34,576 nucleotides of DNA from Phenylobacterium sp. (GCF_004799395.1 NZ_SSMZ01000173.1:1-34576), one strand, 5' to 3'. Positions 17,090 through 24,631 are shown, numbered from the stretch's first letter. A program made the numbers and translations. The notes: generated by a model not told the origin, from the sequence alone.

Positions 17090-18331
17090 TCAAGCGGCCG
17101 CCGGTTCGTCCTTGGCCAGGATGGCGGTCAGCGCCATGTCGCCGGTGACGTTGCCCACGGTGCGGAAGATGTCGGGGATCACCTCGACGGCGATCAGGAT
17201 CGGCAGCAGGTCCACCGGCAGGCCGAGACTGAGGCAGATCGGGGCGATGGAAGCGAAGAACGACACCTGCCCCGGCAGGCCCACCGAGGCCATCGAGGTC
17301 GCCACCGCCACCAGGGTCGCGCCCAGGTAGGTCATGGCGCTGGGGTGCAGGCCGTAGACCTGCACCAGGAAGAGGGCGACGCCGAAATTGGCCACCGGCC
17401 CGGTGATCCTCATGACCGAGACCGCCAGCGGCAGGACCAGGCCGCTCACCCTATCGGGCACGCCCAGATCGTCACGGCACCGCTCGATCATCGCCGGCAG
17501 GCAGGCCAGCGACGACTGGGTGGCGAAGGCGGTCACCTGCACCGGCGCCACGGCGCGTACGAAACGCGGGAAATCCAGCCGCCAGATCAGCGCCATCAGA
17601 TAGGCGACGAGGGTGATGCCGACGTTCCCCAGCACGATGGCGGTGACGTAGTGGGCAATGACGCCGGCGGCGCCCACTCCGGCCCTCAGGCCCACGCCGA
17701 GCGCCAGCGCGAAGACGCCGATCGGCGCGGCCGCCAGCACCCAGCGCACGATGGTGATCATGATCTGGCCGATCGCGTCGAAGAAGTCGTTGATCGCCTG
17801 GCGCCTGGCCTCGGGCAGGCGCGTGGTGGCGAACCCGAAGAAGGCGGCGAACACCACCAGCGGCAGGATGGCGTTCTCGGAGGCGGCCTTCAGCGCGTTC
17901 TCCGGCGCCAGGCCGGAGACGAAGCCCACGAAGGTCGGCGCGGCCTTGGCCACGTCCGGCGCCGCCGTGGCCCCGGCCCGCAGCGCGGCCGCCGCGGCCC
18001 CCGTCACCGGCCAGATGGCGTAGAAGACCTGGGCGAAGCCAAGGGCGAACACCGCGCCGAAGCACATCAGCGCCACGATCCAGATCAGCGAGCGGGCCGC
18101 GAGCCGCCCGGTCGCCGCTGCGTCCGCGACGCCGGCGATCCCGGTGACCATCACCGCGAAGATCAGCGGCACCACGGTCATCCGCAGGGCGTTGAGCCAA
18201 AGCGCGCCGACCGCTTCCACCAGCTCGATCCCGTGCTTGGCGGTCGCGCCGCCGAAGGCCGCGGCGGCCGCGCCGAGCGCCAGTCCAGCCAGCAGCGCGA
18301 TCACCACGCGCACGCTCAACGATCGCAGCAT
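17090..18331 (-). CDS. Dicarboxylate/amino acid:cation symporter (DAACS family)
   Basis: A 413-residue inner membrane protein with about eight hydrophobic segments, of the GltP/DctA (SLC1-like) family that carries C4-dicarboxylates, glutamate or related acids with Na+ or H+. Family features are the ENALKAASENAILPLVVFA segment near residue 150, the re-entrant-loop region FATQSSLACLPAMIE near 275, and the TM7 stretch RITGPVANFGVALFLVQV. The NMDGT cation-binding motif of classical members is replaced here by NFGVA. GGGGGAG lies about nine bases before the ATG at 18331. The thioesterase gene follows it closely. Substrate and coupling ion cannot be assigned. Confidence 0.88.
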   Translation of the reverse strand: MLRSLSVRVVIALLAGLALGAAAAAFGGATAKHGIELVEAVGALWLNALRMTVVPLIFAVMVTGIAGVADAAATGRLAARSLIWIVALMCFGAVFALGFAQVFYAIWPVTGAAAAALRAGATAAPDVAKAAPTFVGFVSGLAPENALKAASENAILPLVVFAAFFGFATTRLPEARRQAINDFFDAIGQIMITIVRWVLAAAPIGVFALALGVGLRAGVGAAGVIAHYVTAIVLGNVGITLVAYLMALIWRLDFPRFVRAVAPVQVTAFATQSSLACLPAMIERCRDDLGVPDRVSGLVLPLAVSVMRITGPVANFGVALFLVQVYGLHPSAMTYLGATLVAVATSMASVGLPGQVSFFASIAPICLSLGLPVDLLPILIAVEVIPDIFRTVGNVTGDMALTAILAKDEPAAA

Positions 18332-18438
18332 CGCTTGTTCTCCCCCCGTCCCTATCCCCAGGGACGCCAGGAACCTTGGCCGGTGCGCTTCCCCTGCGCA
18401 AGGAAGCTCCCTAGGCTCACCGCAGCGAAGGAGTTCCC

Positions 18439-18621
18439 ATGGCCGGCCTCAAGGACAAGCGCGGCTTCATCGACAAGGAACGGCTCGACCTCTCCGAACG
18501 GAAGGCCGTCGAGTACTGGATGAAGCGCTGGGGCGTGACCAAGGACCAGATCACCGCCGCGCACCGTAAGGTCGGCCGCCTTACCAAGGACATCGCCGCC
18601 GAGCTGGGCAAGAAGCGCTAG
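18439..18621 (+). CDS. DUF3606 small protein
   Basis: A 60-residue charged cytoplasmic protein of the DUF3606 family, which is widespread in alphaproteobacteria and has no proven role. The recognisable pattern is RLDLSERKAVEYWMKRWGVT followed by KDQITAAHRKVG, where a helix containing W-x-x-x-W and the sequence GVTKDQI are typical. GGAG lies nine to six bases before the ATG. It diverges from the symporter gene and converges with the receiver-domain gene. Some family members are stress-induced, but nothing in the local promoter shows that. Confidence 0.8.
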   Translation: MAGLKDKRGFIDKERLDLSERKAVEYWMKRWGVTKDQITAAHRKVGRLTKDIAAELGKKR

Positions 18622-18635
18622 GCCCCGCCTGGGCA

Positions 18636-18667
18636 GACTTGAGGCAAGTCAGCCGGAAAAAAGGGCT
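18636..18667. terminator. Weak terminator-like hairpin between convergent genes
   Basis: GACTTG (18636-18641) and CAAGTC (18645-18650) form a perfect 6-base stem with a 3-base loop. A run of six A follows within about ten bases, which reads as T on the minus strand just after the receiver gene stop. The geometry is imperfect for either direction. Confidence 0.3.
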
Positions 18668-19065
18668 TAGTCGGCGCGCGGCTTCAGATTGGGGAGCACC
18701 GGCGCCAGGAGTTTTGCGGTGGTGTGCAGCAATTCGCTGACCATGACCGGCTTCAGCAGCACTTCGCGGGCCCCCAGCGCCATGGCCAGGTTCAGCAGCA
18801 GGTTGGCCTGGGCCGCGTCGGGCTCAAGCATGGCCACGACAGGAACCTGGATCCCGTCGCCCCGCAACGCCGTGATCATCTCAAGTCCATCCCGCTCCGG
18901 CATCAGGATATCGCAGAGGATCAGCTTCGGACGGTGTTCGTGGTATCTATCCAGGCCATCGCGTCCGTCCACGGCCTGGACCACCTTGTGGCCCGCGGCG
19001 CCCAGGACCTTCGCAATCGCCTCGCGCACTTCCGTCTCGTCCTCGACAACTAAGATCGTAGCCAC
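18667..19065 (-). CDS. Stand-alone response-regulator receiver protein
   Basis: A 132-residue CheY-like receiver domain with no output domain. The acidic pair is Glu8/Asp9 in ILVVEDE, the phosphoacceptor is Asp52 in LILCDILMPERDG, and the conserved lysine is Lys105 in VLLKPV. The switch Thr/Ser at the end of beta-4 appears to be replaced: the segment reads VPVVAMLEPD with Leu80 at that position. The start is GTG at 19065, directly before the first beta strand. It is divergent from the LysR gene with 96 bases between. No histidine kinase is nearby, so it is an orphan that probably acts by protein-protein contact or phosphorelay. Confidence 0.88.
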   Translation of the reverse strand: MATILVVEDETEVREAIAKVLGAAGHKVVQAVDGRDGLDRYHEHRPKLILCDILMPERDGLEMITALRGDGIQVPVVAMLEPDAAQANLLLNLAMALGAREVLLKPVMVSELLHTTAKLLAPVLPNLKPRAD

Positions 19066-19141
19066 TTGTCTCACGCCTCGCCGGTCTAAGCCCCCCTCAC
19101 GCCTTCGACGCCATATGGGTTTGAGTATTGGCAGATTGAAA

Positions 19142-19154
19142 TGCATTGTTGGCA
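19142..19154. promoter_or_regulatory. Candidate LysR box (T-N11-A) before lysR
   Basis: TGCATTGTTGGCA has TGC/GCA half-sites seven bases apart, the classical T-N11-A form. It ends seven bases before the lysR start and is a likely autoregulatory site. Eleven of its 13 bases match the box at 20105-20117. Confidence 0.55.
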
Positions 19155-19161
19155 CAGGTAC

Positions 19162-20103
19162 ATGTCGAAGATGAATTGGCGTTCGATTGACCTCAACTTG
19201 CTTGTGGTCTTCGACGCGGTCATGCGCGAGCGCAGCGTAACGCGCGCCGGCCGCCTCATTGGCCTCAGCCAACCGGCGATGAGCCATGCGCTCAATCGCC
19301 TGCGCCACATGCTGGGCGACGAGCTGTTCGTGCGCACCCCGGACGGCATGACGCCGACGCCGCGCGCCGAGGCCCTCGCCGAGCCGCTGCGCAATGCGCT
19401 GAGCGAGATGCAGCTGGCCCTGGAGCCCCTGACCTTCGATCCTCAGGGCTCAGGTCGCCGCTTCACCCTCGGCCTCAATAATTTCGCCTCCGTTGTGATC
19501 GCCCCGCCGTTGGTGGCCGCGGTGTTCGACGAGGCGCCGGCCGTCCGCCTCGACATGCGCCCCAGCGGCACCCTCGACATCGCCGACTGCCTCGACCGCG
19601 GCGACATCGAACTGGCGATCGGCAGCCTGGAGGCCCCGGGGGAGCGGTTCCGCAGCGAACTGCTGCTGGAAGACCCCTTCGTGCTGGTGATGCGGAGCGG
19701 ACATCCGGCGTGCAAGGCTGTGCTGTCAGCAGAAACGCTGGCGGGCCTTCTCTACCTTGAGGTCTCCTCCAGCGGCGAAGACACCGCCTTTCTCGACCGC
19801 TGGCTCGCCGCGCGCGGCCTGGCGCGCCGGATCAGCCTCAGGGCGCCCTATCTGTCGACCCGGGTCATCCTGGCGCAGTCCGATCTGGTCGCCATTTTCA
19901 GCCGCCGCGTCGCCGAGGTGTTCGCGCGCAATTTCCCCCTGGAAATGCGGGAGCCGGATTTCGACTCGCCCGTCGTGCGCACCTTCATGCTCTGCCACCG
20001 CCGGCTGGAGCGCCATCCCGCTCATCGCTGGCTGCGCGATCATGTGACGGCCGTGGCGAATGCCTTAGCCAAAATCCGTCCCGAACATACCCTCGTGCAG
20101 TAA
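19162..20103 (+). CDS. LysR-family transcriptional regulator
   Basis: 313 residues with an N-terminal winged helix-turn-helix: DLNLLVVFDAVMRERSVTRA, then LIGLSQPAMSHALNRLRHML and the wing GDELFVRTPDGMTPT. A periplasmic-binding-protein-like effector domain spans about residues 95-305 (FTLGLNNFASVVIAPPL at the start). Overall it resembles the NodD/SyrM-like subgroup, which shares the pattern LNRLRHMLGDELFVR. The start may be ATG at 19162 or 19171; both leave the HTH intact. A T-N11-A box lies just before it and a second lies 2 bases after its stop, ahead of the COG4280 gene. It is therefore the likely regulator of that downstream transport operon. Confidence 0.9.
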   Translation: MSKMNWRSIDLNLLVVFDAVMRERSVTRAGRLIGLSQPAMSHALNRLRHMLGDELFVRTPDGMTPTPRAEALAEPLRNALSEMQLALEPLTFDPQGSGRRFTLGLNNFASVVIAPPLVAAVFDEAPAVRLDMRPSGTLDIADCLDRGDIELAIGSLEAPGERFRSELLLEDPFVLVMRSGHPACKAVLSAETLAGLLYLEVSSSGEDTAFLDRWLAARGLARRISLRAPYLSTRVILAQSDLVAIFSRRVAEVFARNFPLEMREPDFDSPVVRTFMLCHRRLERHPAHRWLRDHVTAVANALAKIRPEHTLVQ

Positions 20104-20104
20104 A

Positions 20105-20117
20105 TGCATTTTCGGCA
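20105..20117. promoter_or_regulatory. Candidate LysR box (T-N11-A) before the COG4280 operon
   Basis: TGCATTTTCGGCA shares 11 of 13 bases with the box before lysR and has the same TGC/GCA half-sites. It ends 64 bases before the GTG of the membrane-protein operon, a normal position for a LysR activation site. Confidence 0.55.
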
Positions 20118-20181
20118 TTGAGCCCGCATCCCCATATGCGCCGCGGGCAGGCGTTCAGTCGGGTTTCGATGGAGGATCATA

Positions 20182-20910
20182 GTGCTTGACTGGTCCGTCG
20201 TCCCCGCCGCCTTCCTCACCGCGGCGGTCGAGTGGGTGGAGGCGTTCACCATCGTCCTGGCCGTCAGCCTGAGCATCGGCTGGCGCGCCGCCGGCGGCGC
20301 AGCGGTCGCCGCCCTGGCCGTCCTCGCCCTGATGACTATCGCCGCCGGCGGCGTGCTGGGGCTCGGCCTCGAGGTCCGCTGGCTGCAGCTGGCGATCGGC
20401 GTCTTCCTGCTGCTGTTCGGCGTGCGCTGGCTGGCCAAGGCCGTGGCGCGAGGGGCGGGCCTGAAAGCCTTGCACGACGAAGCCGAGACCTTCGCCGAGA
20501 CCCAGGCCGAACTCAGCCGTGGCGACTTCGCCGCCGGCTGGCTGATCGCCTTCAAGGGCGTGCTGCTCGAAGGTCTGGAGGTCTGGCTGATCGTCGCGGC
20601 CTTCGGTCTGCACGGTCGCGCCTGGATCAGCAGCGGAGCCGGCGCGCTTGCAGCCCTGGTCGTCGTGCTCGCCGCCGGCCTGGTGGTCCGCGCGCCACTG
20701 ACCCGGGTGCCGGAGAACGCCATCAAGTTCGTGGTCGGCGTGATGATCACAGCCTTCGGGACCTACTGGACCTATGAGTCGGCGGCCGGCGAGCGGGCCT
20801 GGCCCCTCGGCGACCTCAGCCTGCTCGCGCTGGCCGCCTTCTTCGCCCTCGGCGGCCTCGGCCTCATGGCCCTGATCCGCCGGCCTCGCCCCGCGGGAGC
20901 CGCCACATGA
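20182..20910 (+). CDS. COG4280-type predicted membrane transporter
   Basis: A 242-residue inner membrane protein with about six or seven hydrophobic helices, matching the uncharacterised COG4280 group. Two E-x-x-E motifs sit in matching places in the two halves: Glu17/Glu20 in AVEWVEAFTIVLAV and Glu130/Glu133 in VLLEGLEVWLIVAAF. A charged cytoplasmic loop (GLKALHDEAETFAETQAELS) joins the halves. The second motif resembles the REGLE iron-binding motif of FTR1 permeases, and duplicated acidic helices are also seen in UPF0016-type cation exchangers, so cation transport is a reasonable guess only. The start is GTG at 20182 with GGAGGA five bases upstream. Its stop overlaps the next start by four bases (ATGA). 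Confidence 0.8.
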   Translation: MLDWSVVPAAFLTAAVEWVEAFTIVLAVSLSIGWRAAGGAAVAALAVLALMTIAAGGVLGLGLEVRWLQLAIGVFLLLFGVRWLAKAVARGAGLKALHDEAETFAETQAELSRGDFAAGWLIAFKGVLLEGLEVWLIVAAFGLHGRAWISSGAGALAALVVVLAAGLVVRAPLTRVPENAIKFVVGVMITAFGTYWTYESAAGERAWPLGDLSLLALAAFFALGGLGLMALIRRPRPAGAAT

Positions 20911-21074
20911 AGGCCTTCTTGAAGACTCTGTTCGGCGACGCCGGCACCGTCACGGTCGTGGCCCTGGTGATGATGGTTGAGGTTGTCCTGACCGCCAGCG
21001 GCCAGGCCGGCCTGGGCGTCGTCCTGATCCCGGTCGCGGTGCTGGCCGGCGTCGCCTGGCTGGCGATCCGCTAG
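20907..21074 (+). CDS. 55-residue membrane protein, partner of COG4280 gene
   Basis: A small gene translationally coupled to the preceding membrane protein: its ATG overlaps the upstream TGA as ATGA. The product begins MKAFLKTLFGDAGTVTVVAL and has two hydrophobic stretches, about residues 14-30 and 35-54, separated by TASGQAG, so it should form a two-helix hairpin in the inner membrane. I recognise no named family. Coupling and spacing argue that it is a subunit or stabiliser of the COG4280 protein. Only one base separates its stop from the TauE/SafE start. Confidence 0.75.
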   Translation: MKAFLKTLFGDAGTVTVVALVMMVEVVLTASGQAGLGVVLIPVAVLAGVAWLAIR

Positions 21075-21075
21075 A

Positions 21076-21840
21076 GTGGCGCTGCACGATCCGTCCCCCT
21101 GGATGCTGCTCCTGCTGCTCGCCGCGGCCGTCTGGGCGGGCGCTCAAAACGCGCTCGCCGGCGGCGGTTCGTTCATCACCCTGCCCGCCCTGATCCTTTC
21201 CGGCCTGGACGCGCGGGCGGCCAACATCACCTCCACCGTGGCCCTGTTCCCAGGCCAGGTGACCACCGGCTTCGCCGGCCGCAGCCTGGCCACCGGAGCC
21301 GACAACCTGTCGCTGCGCACCCTGGTGGTCATCAGCCTGATCGGCGGCGCGGTGGGCGCGATCCTGCTCCTGGTGACCCCGCCACGCCTCTTCGAGGGCA
21401 TGTTGCCGTGGCTCGTGCTTTTCGCCACCGGCGCTTTCGCCTGGGGCAGCTTCCGCCGGCCACCCGCCACGGCGCGCCCCCTGAAGCCGGCCCAGGCCAT
21501 GGCTTTGCAGTTCGCCATCGCCATCTACGGCGGCTATTTCGGGGGCGGCATCGGCTTCCTCATGCTGGCCGTGCTCAGCCTGGCCAAGCTTCCCGTGCGC
21601 GCCGCGGCGGCCACCAAGAACGTCCTGGCCGGTGTGATGAACGGCACCGCGGTGCTGATCTTCCTGTTCTCCGGCGAGGTGCGCTGGCTGCAGGCCGGCG
21701 TCCTGGCCGTCGGCGCGATCGGCGGCGGCCTGGCCGGGGCCTGGCTGCTGCGCCGCGCCAACGAGAAGGTCCTGCGGCTGGCGGTGATCGCCATCGGCGT
21801 CACCCTGACCGTGGGGCTGTTCATCCGCGCCTATCGGTGA
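21076..21840 (+). CDS. TauE/SafE-family exporter
   Basis: A 254-residue inner membrane protein with about seven or eight helices of the TauE/SafE (DUF81) family, which exports sulfite, sulfoacetate or other small organic anions. The duplicated signature is clear: AGGGSFITLPALILSGL with ARAANITSTVAL in the first half, and YFGGGIGFLMLAVLSLAKLP with AAAATKNVLAGVMN in the second. GTG at 21076 follows the previous stop after one base, so it is the third gene of a coupled operon. No taurine or sulfur genes are adjacent, so the anion is unknown. Confidence 0.9.
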   Translation: MALHDPSPWMLLLLLAAAVWAGAQNALAGGGSFITLPALILSGLDARAANITSTVALFPGQVTTGFAGRSLATGADNLSLRTLVVISLIGGAVGAILLLVTPPRLFEGMLPWLVLFATGAFAWGSFRRPPATARPLKPAQAMALQFAIAIYGGYFGGGIGFLMLAVLSLAKLPVRAAAATKNVLAGVMNGTAVLIFLFSGEVRWLQAGVLAVGAIGGGLAGAWLLRRANEKVLRLAVIAIGVTLTVGLFIRAYR

Positions 21841-21896
21841 CGGTGGATCGAACCTTGGCCTTGGGCGTTATGAGTCCCTACCCACAAGGAGATCCG

Positions 21897-22181
21897 ATGG
21901 CGCGCCTGCGTAAACAGCTTCCCGTGCATCTCGGCGCCGGAGAGCTCCATTGCCGCGGCTTCACCGGACCGGTCGACTACCAGATTCACGGCGAGCCCTC
22001 GAGCCTTCGCCTGGGTCCGCTGCGCCTGCGCGGCTCGCTGACCGCCACGCCGGAAGTGGCGGCCGAGGCGTTCCGCGCCGGCGAGGGCGAGTTGAAGCTG
22101 CAGGACGGGGCGAGCTTCCGCATCACCCTGCTGGGCCATTCGGCGGGCTCGGACACGGCCTATTTCGAAATGCGGATCTGA
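21897..22181 (+). CDS. Small conserved-looking hypothetical protein
   Basis: 94 residues, probably cytoplasmic, with no family I can name. ATG at 21897 has a near-ideal AAGGAGAT four bases upstream. The N-terminus is basic (MARLRKQLPVHLGAG), followed by alternating beta-like segments: GPVDYQIHGEP, LRLGPLRLRGSLTATPE and GASFRITLLGHS. A small beta-sandwich or barrel is likely. A glycine-rich turn and a final aromatic strand (TAYFEMRI) end it. It lies 56 bases after the exporter gene and may have its own promoter. Confidence 0.75.
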   Translation: MARLRKQLPVHLGAGELHCRGFTGPVDYQIHGEPSSLRLGPLRLRGSLTATPEVAAEAFRAGEGELKLQDGASFRITLLGHSAGSDTAYFEMRI

Positions 22182-22186
22182 CCCGT

Positions 22187-22399
22187 TCAGGTTGCGACGG
22201 GAGGCGGCGGCGCGCCGGTTCCCCGCGGCAGGGTGAAAACCAGCCGCTCATCTTCCCACACCTCGGCGCGCACGGCGTCGGCGCGCTGCGCCAGCAGCCG
22301 GGCTGCGGTGTCGATCGCATGGCCCTGCGAGGTTTCGGGCAGCACCTCGAAATGCGGCACGCCGCCGGTCTGCCGGTGGATGTAGCAGAAGTAGGCCAT
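22187..22399 (-). CDS. Small hypothetical protein, DUF6894-like
   Basis: 70 residues beginning MAYFCYIHRQTGGVPHFEVL. An aromatic first strand, a central helix with alanines and arginines (AIDTAARLLAQRADAV) and a closing strand (RAEVWEDERLVFTLP) give the strand-helix-strand look of the small DUF6894-type proteins of alphaproteobacteria. I am not certain of the family. The start at 22399 has only a weak ribosome site; an ATG at 22432 would add 11 residues. It converges with the 94-residue gene, six bases apart. Confidence 0.55.
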   Translation of the reverse strand: MAYFCYIHRQTGGVPHFEVLPETSQGHAIDTAARLLAQRADAVRAEVWEDERLVFTLPRGTGAPPPPVAT

Positions 22400-22575
22400 C
22401 ACCAACTCGAAGCGTGGAAGCGGACCTTCCATCGTCTGCGGTCGAGCTTGCCCCCGTTCAGCCGGTCCCCCAAAGCAAAAATTCAAGTTGGTTAAGTAAA
22501 TCCTACACGTGCGTCAGGTAGCCGACGCAGTGTTGGCGCCTGCCATGCTTGGCTGCCAGCGTGGCCGACCCTTCT

Positions 22576-22752
22576 TCAGGCGCGCGCCAGGTAGCGGACG
22601 GCCAGCGAATAGCTGAACGCGGCGTTGGAGCAGGCGCGCAGACGCGCGGCGATGTCCGCCAGGGCCGCTTCCTGATCGCCGAAACGCGCGATCTCGACGC
22701 CGTCTCGGCGCACGATCCAGGCGCCAATGTCCTCGATGACTTCGAACTTCAT
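22576..22752 (-). CDS. Very small hypothetical protein
   Basis: 58 residues beginning MKFEVIEDIGAWIVRRDGVE and continuing IARFGDQEAALADIAARLRA. The strand-turn-strand-helix layout with a W-x-V pair and a helix of alternating Ala/Asp resembles DUF2188-like small proteins. Codon use has the strong third-position G/C of its neighbours, which supports a real gene. The ATG at 22752 has GGGA about eight bases upstream; the frame could extend to 22791. No functional hint is available. Confidence 0.5.
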   Translation of the reverse strand: MKFEVIEDIGAWIVRRDGVEIARFGDQEAALADIAARLRACSNAAFSYSLAVRYLARA

Positions 22753-22847
22753 GGGGTCCCACGCGGTGCAACCGCTGCGATAAGGCCGCAACTGTTAAGA
22801 GACCCAAGGCGCTCGGGCGCCGCAACCCTGCGCCCTGATGTCGCACG

Positions 22848-23663
22848 TTATGGTTGTCGCACCTCGATCCTCAGGTCGCAGACGCTGAACGCCGCGCCCA
22901 ACCGGACCTTCGCCTCGGCCGCGCGGGCCTTGAACGCCGGGCCGGCGGTGTCGGTAACCTGCAGCTTCGGCCGCTCCGTTTGGGGCAGGTCGGCGGCCAG
23001 GCGCACGCGGATCATCTTGTCCGGATCGGCGGGCGGCTCGCCGACCTTGATGGCGCGCACCACCTCCAGCCCCTGCACCACCCGGCCCCAGACCGCATAG
23101 TCGTGATCCAGCCGCCGGGCCGGCGCGCGCATGAAGAAGATCTCGCTGTTGGCGGTGTCGATTCCCGCCTGGCGGCCCATGCCGGCCACGCCGTCGCAAT
23201 AGGCGCCCCAGACCCGTGGCCGGCGGTCGCTCCCCAGCGCCTGCTCCTTCCGCGAGGCCCCGGCCACCGGGACCACGCCCACGAAGCCCTCGATGCCGTC
23301 GGAACGCTCGACAACCGTGGTCATCGCCACGTCCGCCGGCAGCCGCGCGCTGAACTCGGCCGGCAGGTCGGGGTGGGTCGAGGTCCCGCCGTCGTGGTTG
23401 TTGGGATTGCCGGTCTGGTCGACGAAGCCCTCGATCACCCGGTGGAACAGCAGGCCGTCGTAGACGCCTTCGCGCGCCAGCGTCTTGACCCGCTCCACCG
23501 CCTTGGGCGCCAGGGTCGGCTCCATCTCCACCACGATGCGGCCCTTGGAGGTCTCGATCACCAGGGTCTCAGCCAGGTCCAGCGGCCGCCAGTCCGGATG
23601 CGGCTTCGCGGCGCCGGCCGTGAGCGCCGCCGCAGCGATCCCCAGCAGTCCCCCAAATCGCAT
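22848..23663 (-). CDS. Exported cyclophilin-type peptidylprolyl isomerase
   Basis: 271 residues with a short signal peptide (MRFGGLLGIAAAALTAGAA), so probably periplasmic. The cyclophilin domain starts at LVIETSKGRIVVEMEPTLAP and carries the catalytic-loop pattern GLLFHRVIEGFVDQTGNPN, with Arg in FHR. The domain is longer than the minimal 165 residues, with insertions around VVPVAGASRKEQALGSDRRP and a C-terminal extension after IKVGEPPADPD. It would catalyse cis-trans proline isomerisation in exported proteins. A GGGGGA sequence lies about eight bases before the ATG at 23663. It diverges from the pirin gene. Confidence 0.88.
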   Translation of the reverse strand: MRFGGLLGIAAAALTAGAAKPHPDWRPLDLAETLVIETSKGRIVVEMEPTLAPKAVERVKTLAREGVYDGLLFHRVIEGFVDQTGNPNNHDGGTSTHPDLPAEFSARLPADVAMTTVVERSDGIEGFVGVVPVAGASRKEQALGSDRRPRVWGAYCDGVAGMGRQAGIDTANSEIFFMRAPARRLDHDYAVWGRVVQGLEVVRAIKVGEPPADPDKMIRVRLAADLPQTERPKLQVTDTAGPAFKARAAEAKVRLGAAFSVCDLRIEVRQP

Positions 23664-23775
23664 CGCCCGTTCCCCCTGAGTGATTATGGAAATTCCGGAA
23701 ACAATCTTCTGCCCGTCGGCCCATTTACCGTCCAATCCGGAAGCTTATCTTCCCCCTCGAAAGAGGACCAACACC

Positions 23776-24474
23776 ATGATTGAGAAACGCACCTTTGAGA
23801 GCCTCGGCGGCGCCGACCACGGCTGGCTGAAGGCCAAGCACCACTTCTCGTTCGCCAACTACTACGATCCCAAGCGGATGGGCTGGGGCGCGCTGCGCGT
23901 CTGGAACGACGACGAGATCGCCCCGCAATCCGGCTTCCCGCCGCACCCCCACTCGGACATGGAGATCATCACCTACGTCCGCGAGGGCGCGATCACCCAC
24001 AAGGACTCCATGGGCAACGAGGGCCGCACCGGTCCGGGCGACGTGCAGGTGATGAGCGCCGGCACGGGCGTGCGCCACGCCGAATACAATCTGGAGAGCG
24101 AGCTCACCCGGCTGTTCCAGATCTGGATCGAGCCCGACCGCGCGGGCGGCCCGCCGTCGTGGGGCGCGCGGCCGTTCCCGAAGTCCGACCGCGCCGGCAA
24201 GTTCGTGACGCTCGCCTCCGGCCTGCCGGGCGATGAGGACGCGCTGCCGATCCGCACCTCCGCGCGCGTGGCCGGCGCCACCATCAGGGCTGGCGAGACC
24301 GCCGACTACGCCCTCGACCCCAGCCGCCACGCCTACCTGGTGGCCACCGAGGGCGCGGTGGAGGTCAACGGCGTGCGGCTGGACCCCCGCGACGGCGCCG
24401 CGATCACCGGCGAGTCGGCCCTGCGCGTCACCGCCCTGCAGGACGCCGAGGTCGTGCTGGTCGACGCGGCCTAA
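23776..24474 (+). CDS. Pirin family protein (cupin)
   Basis: A 232-residue bicupin of the pirin family, whose bacterial members include YhhW-type quercetin 2,3-dioxygenases. The N-terminal signature ADHGWLKAKHHFSFANYYDP is followed by the metal-ligand motif PPHPHSDMEIITYV. A third His and the Glu would come from GDVQVMSAGTGVRHAEYNLE. The second cupin (about residues 150-232) is degenerate, as is usual. AAGAGGA lies nine bases before the ATG. A strong terminator hairpin follows the stop. Dioxygenase activity is a family possibility only. Confidence 0.9.
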   Translation: MIEKRTFESLGGADHGWLKAKHHFSFANYYDPKRMGWGALRVWNDDEIAPQSGFPPHPHSDMEIITYVREGAITHKDSMGNEGRTGPGDVQVMSAGTGVRHAEYNLESELTRLFQIWIEPDRAGGPPSWGARPFPKSDRAGKFVTLASGLPGDEDALPIRTSARVAGATIRAGETADYALDPSRHAYLVATEGAVEVNGVRLDPRDGAAITGESALRVTALQDAEVVLVDAA

Positions 24475-24484
24475 ACGAACCCGC

Positions 24485-24515
24485 AGCCCCTCCCCGTTCG
24501 CGGGGAGGGGCTTTG
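24485..24515 (+). terminator. Rho-independent terminator after the pirin gene
   Basis: A perfect 12-base stem, AGCCCCTCCCCG (24485-24496) with CGGGGAGGGGCT (24501-24512), is closed by a stable TTCG loop and followed by TT. The T-run is short, but the position ten bases after the stop and the stem strength make it convincing. Confidence 0.75.
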
Positions 24516-24613
24516 CACGTCCGCGTGAGCTCGGGCGTCATCGCCACAGCTTCCAAACTCCAGCCTCCCGCCTCCCGCGCGGCCGCGTGTGGCGCCTTTG
24601 CCGCATGATATTC

Positions 24614-24631
24614 ACTGACGGCTTAGTCAGT
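24614..24631. promoter_or_regulatory. Candidate TetR-type operator upstream of TonB receptor
   Basis: ACTGAC (24614-24619) and GTCAGT (24626-24631) form a perfect 6-base inverted repeat around a 6-base spacer, beside a TTGACA -35-like hexamer at 24633-24638. Such palindromes are typical TetR sites, and a TetR gene lies just beyond the receptor gene. Confidence 0.45.

Noticed and set aside
17345-18523. A 392-codon plus-strand frame
   Set aside because: It is antisense to the symporter; its Asp/His/Arg-rich product is typical of a shadow frame.
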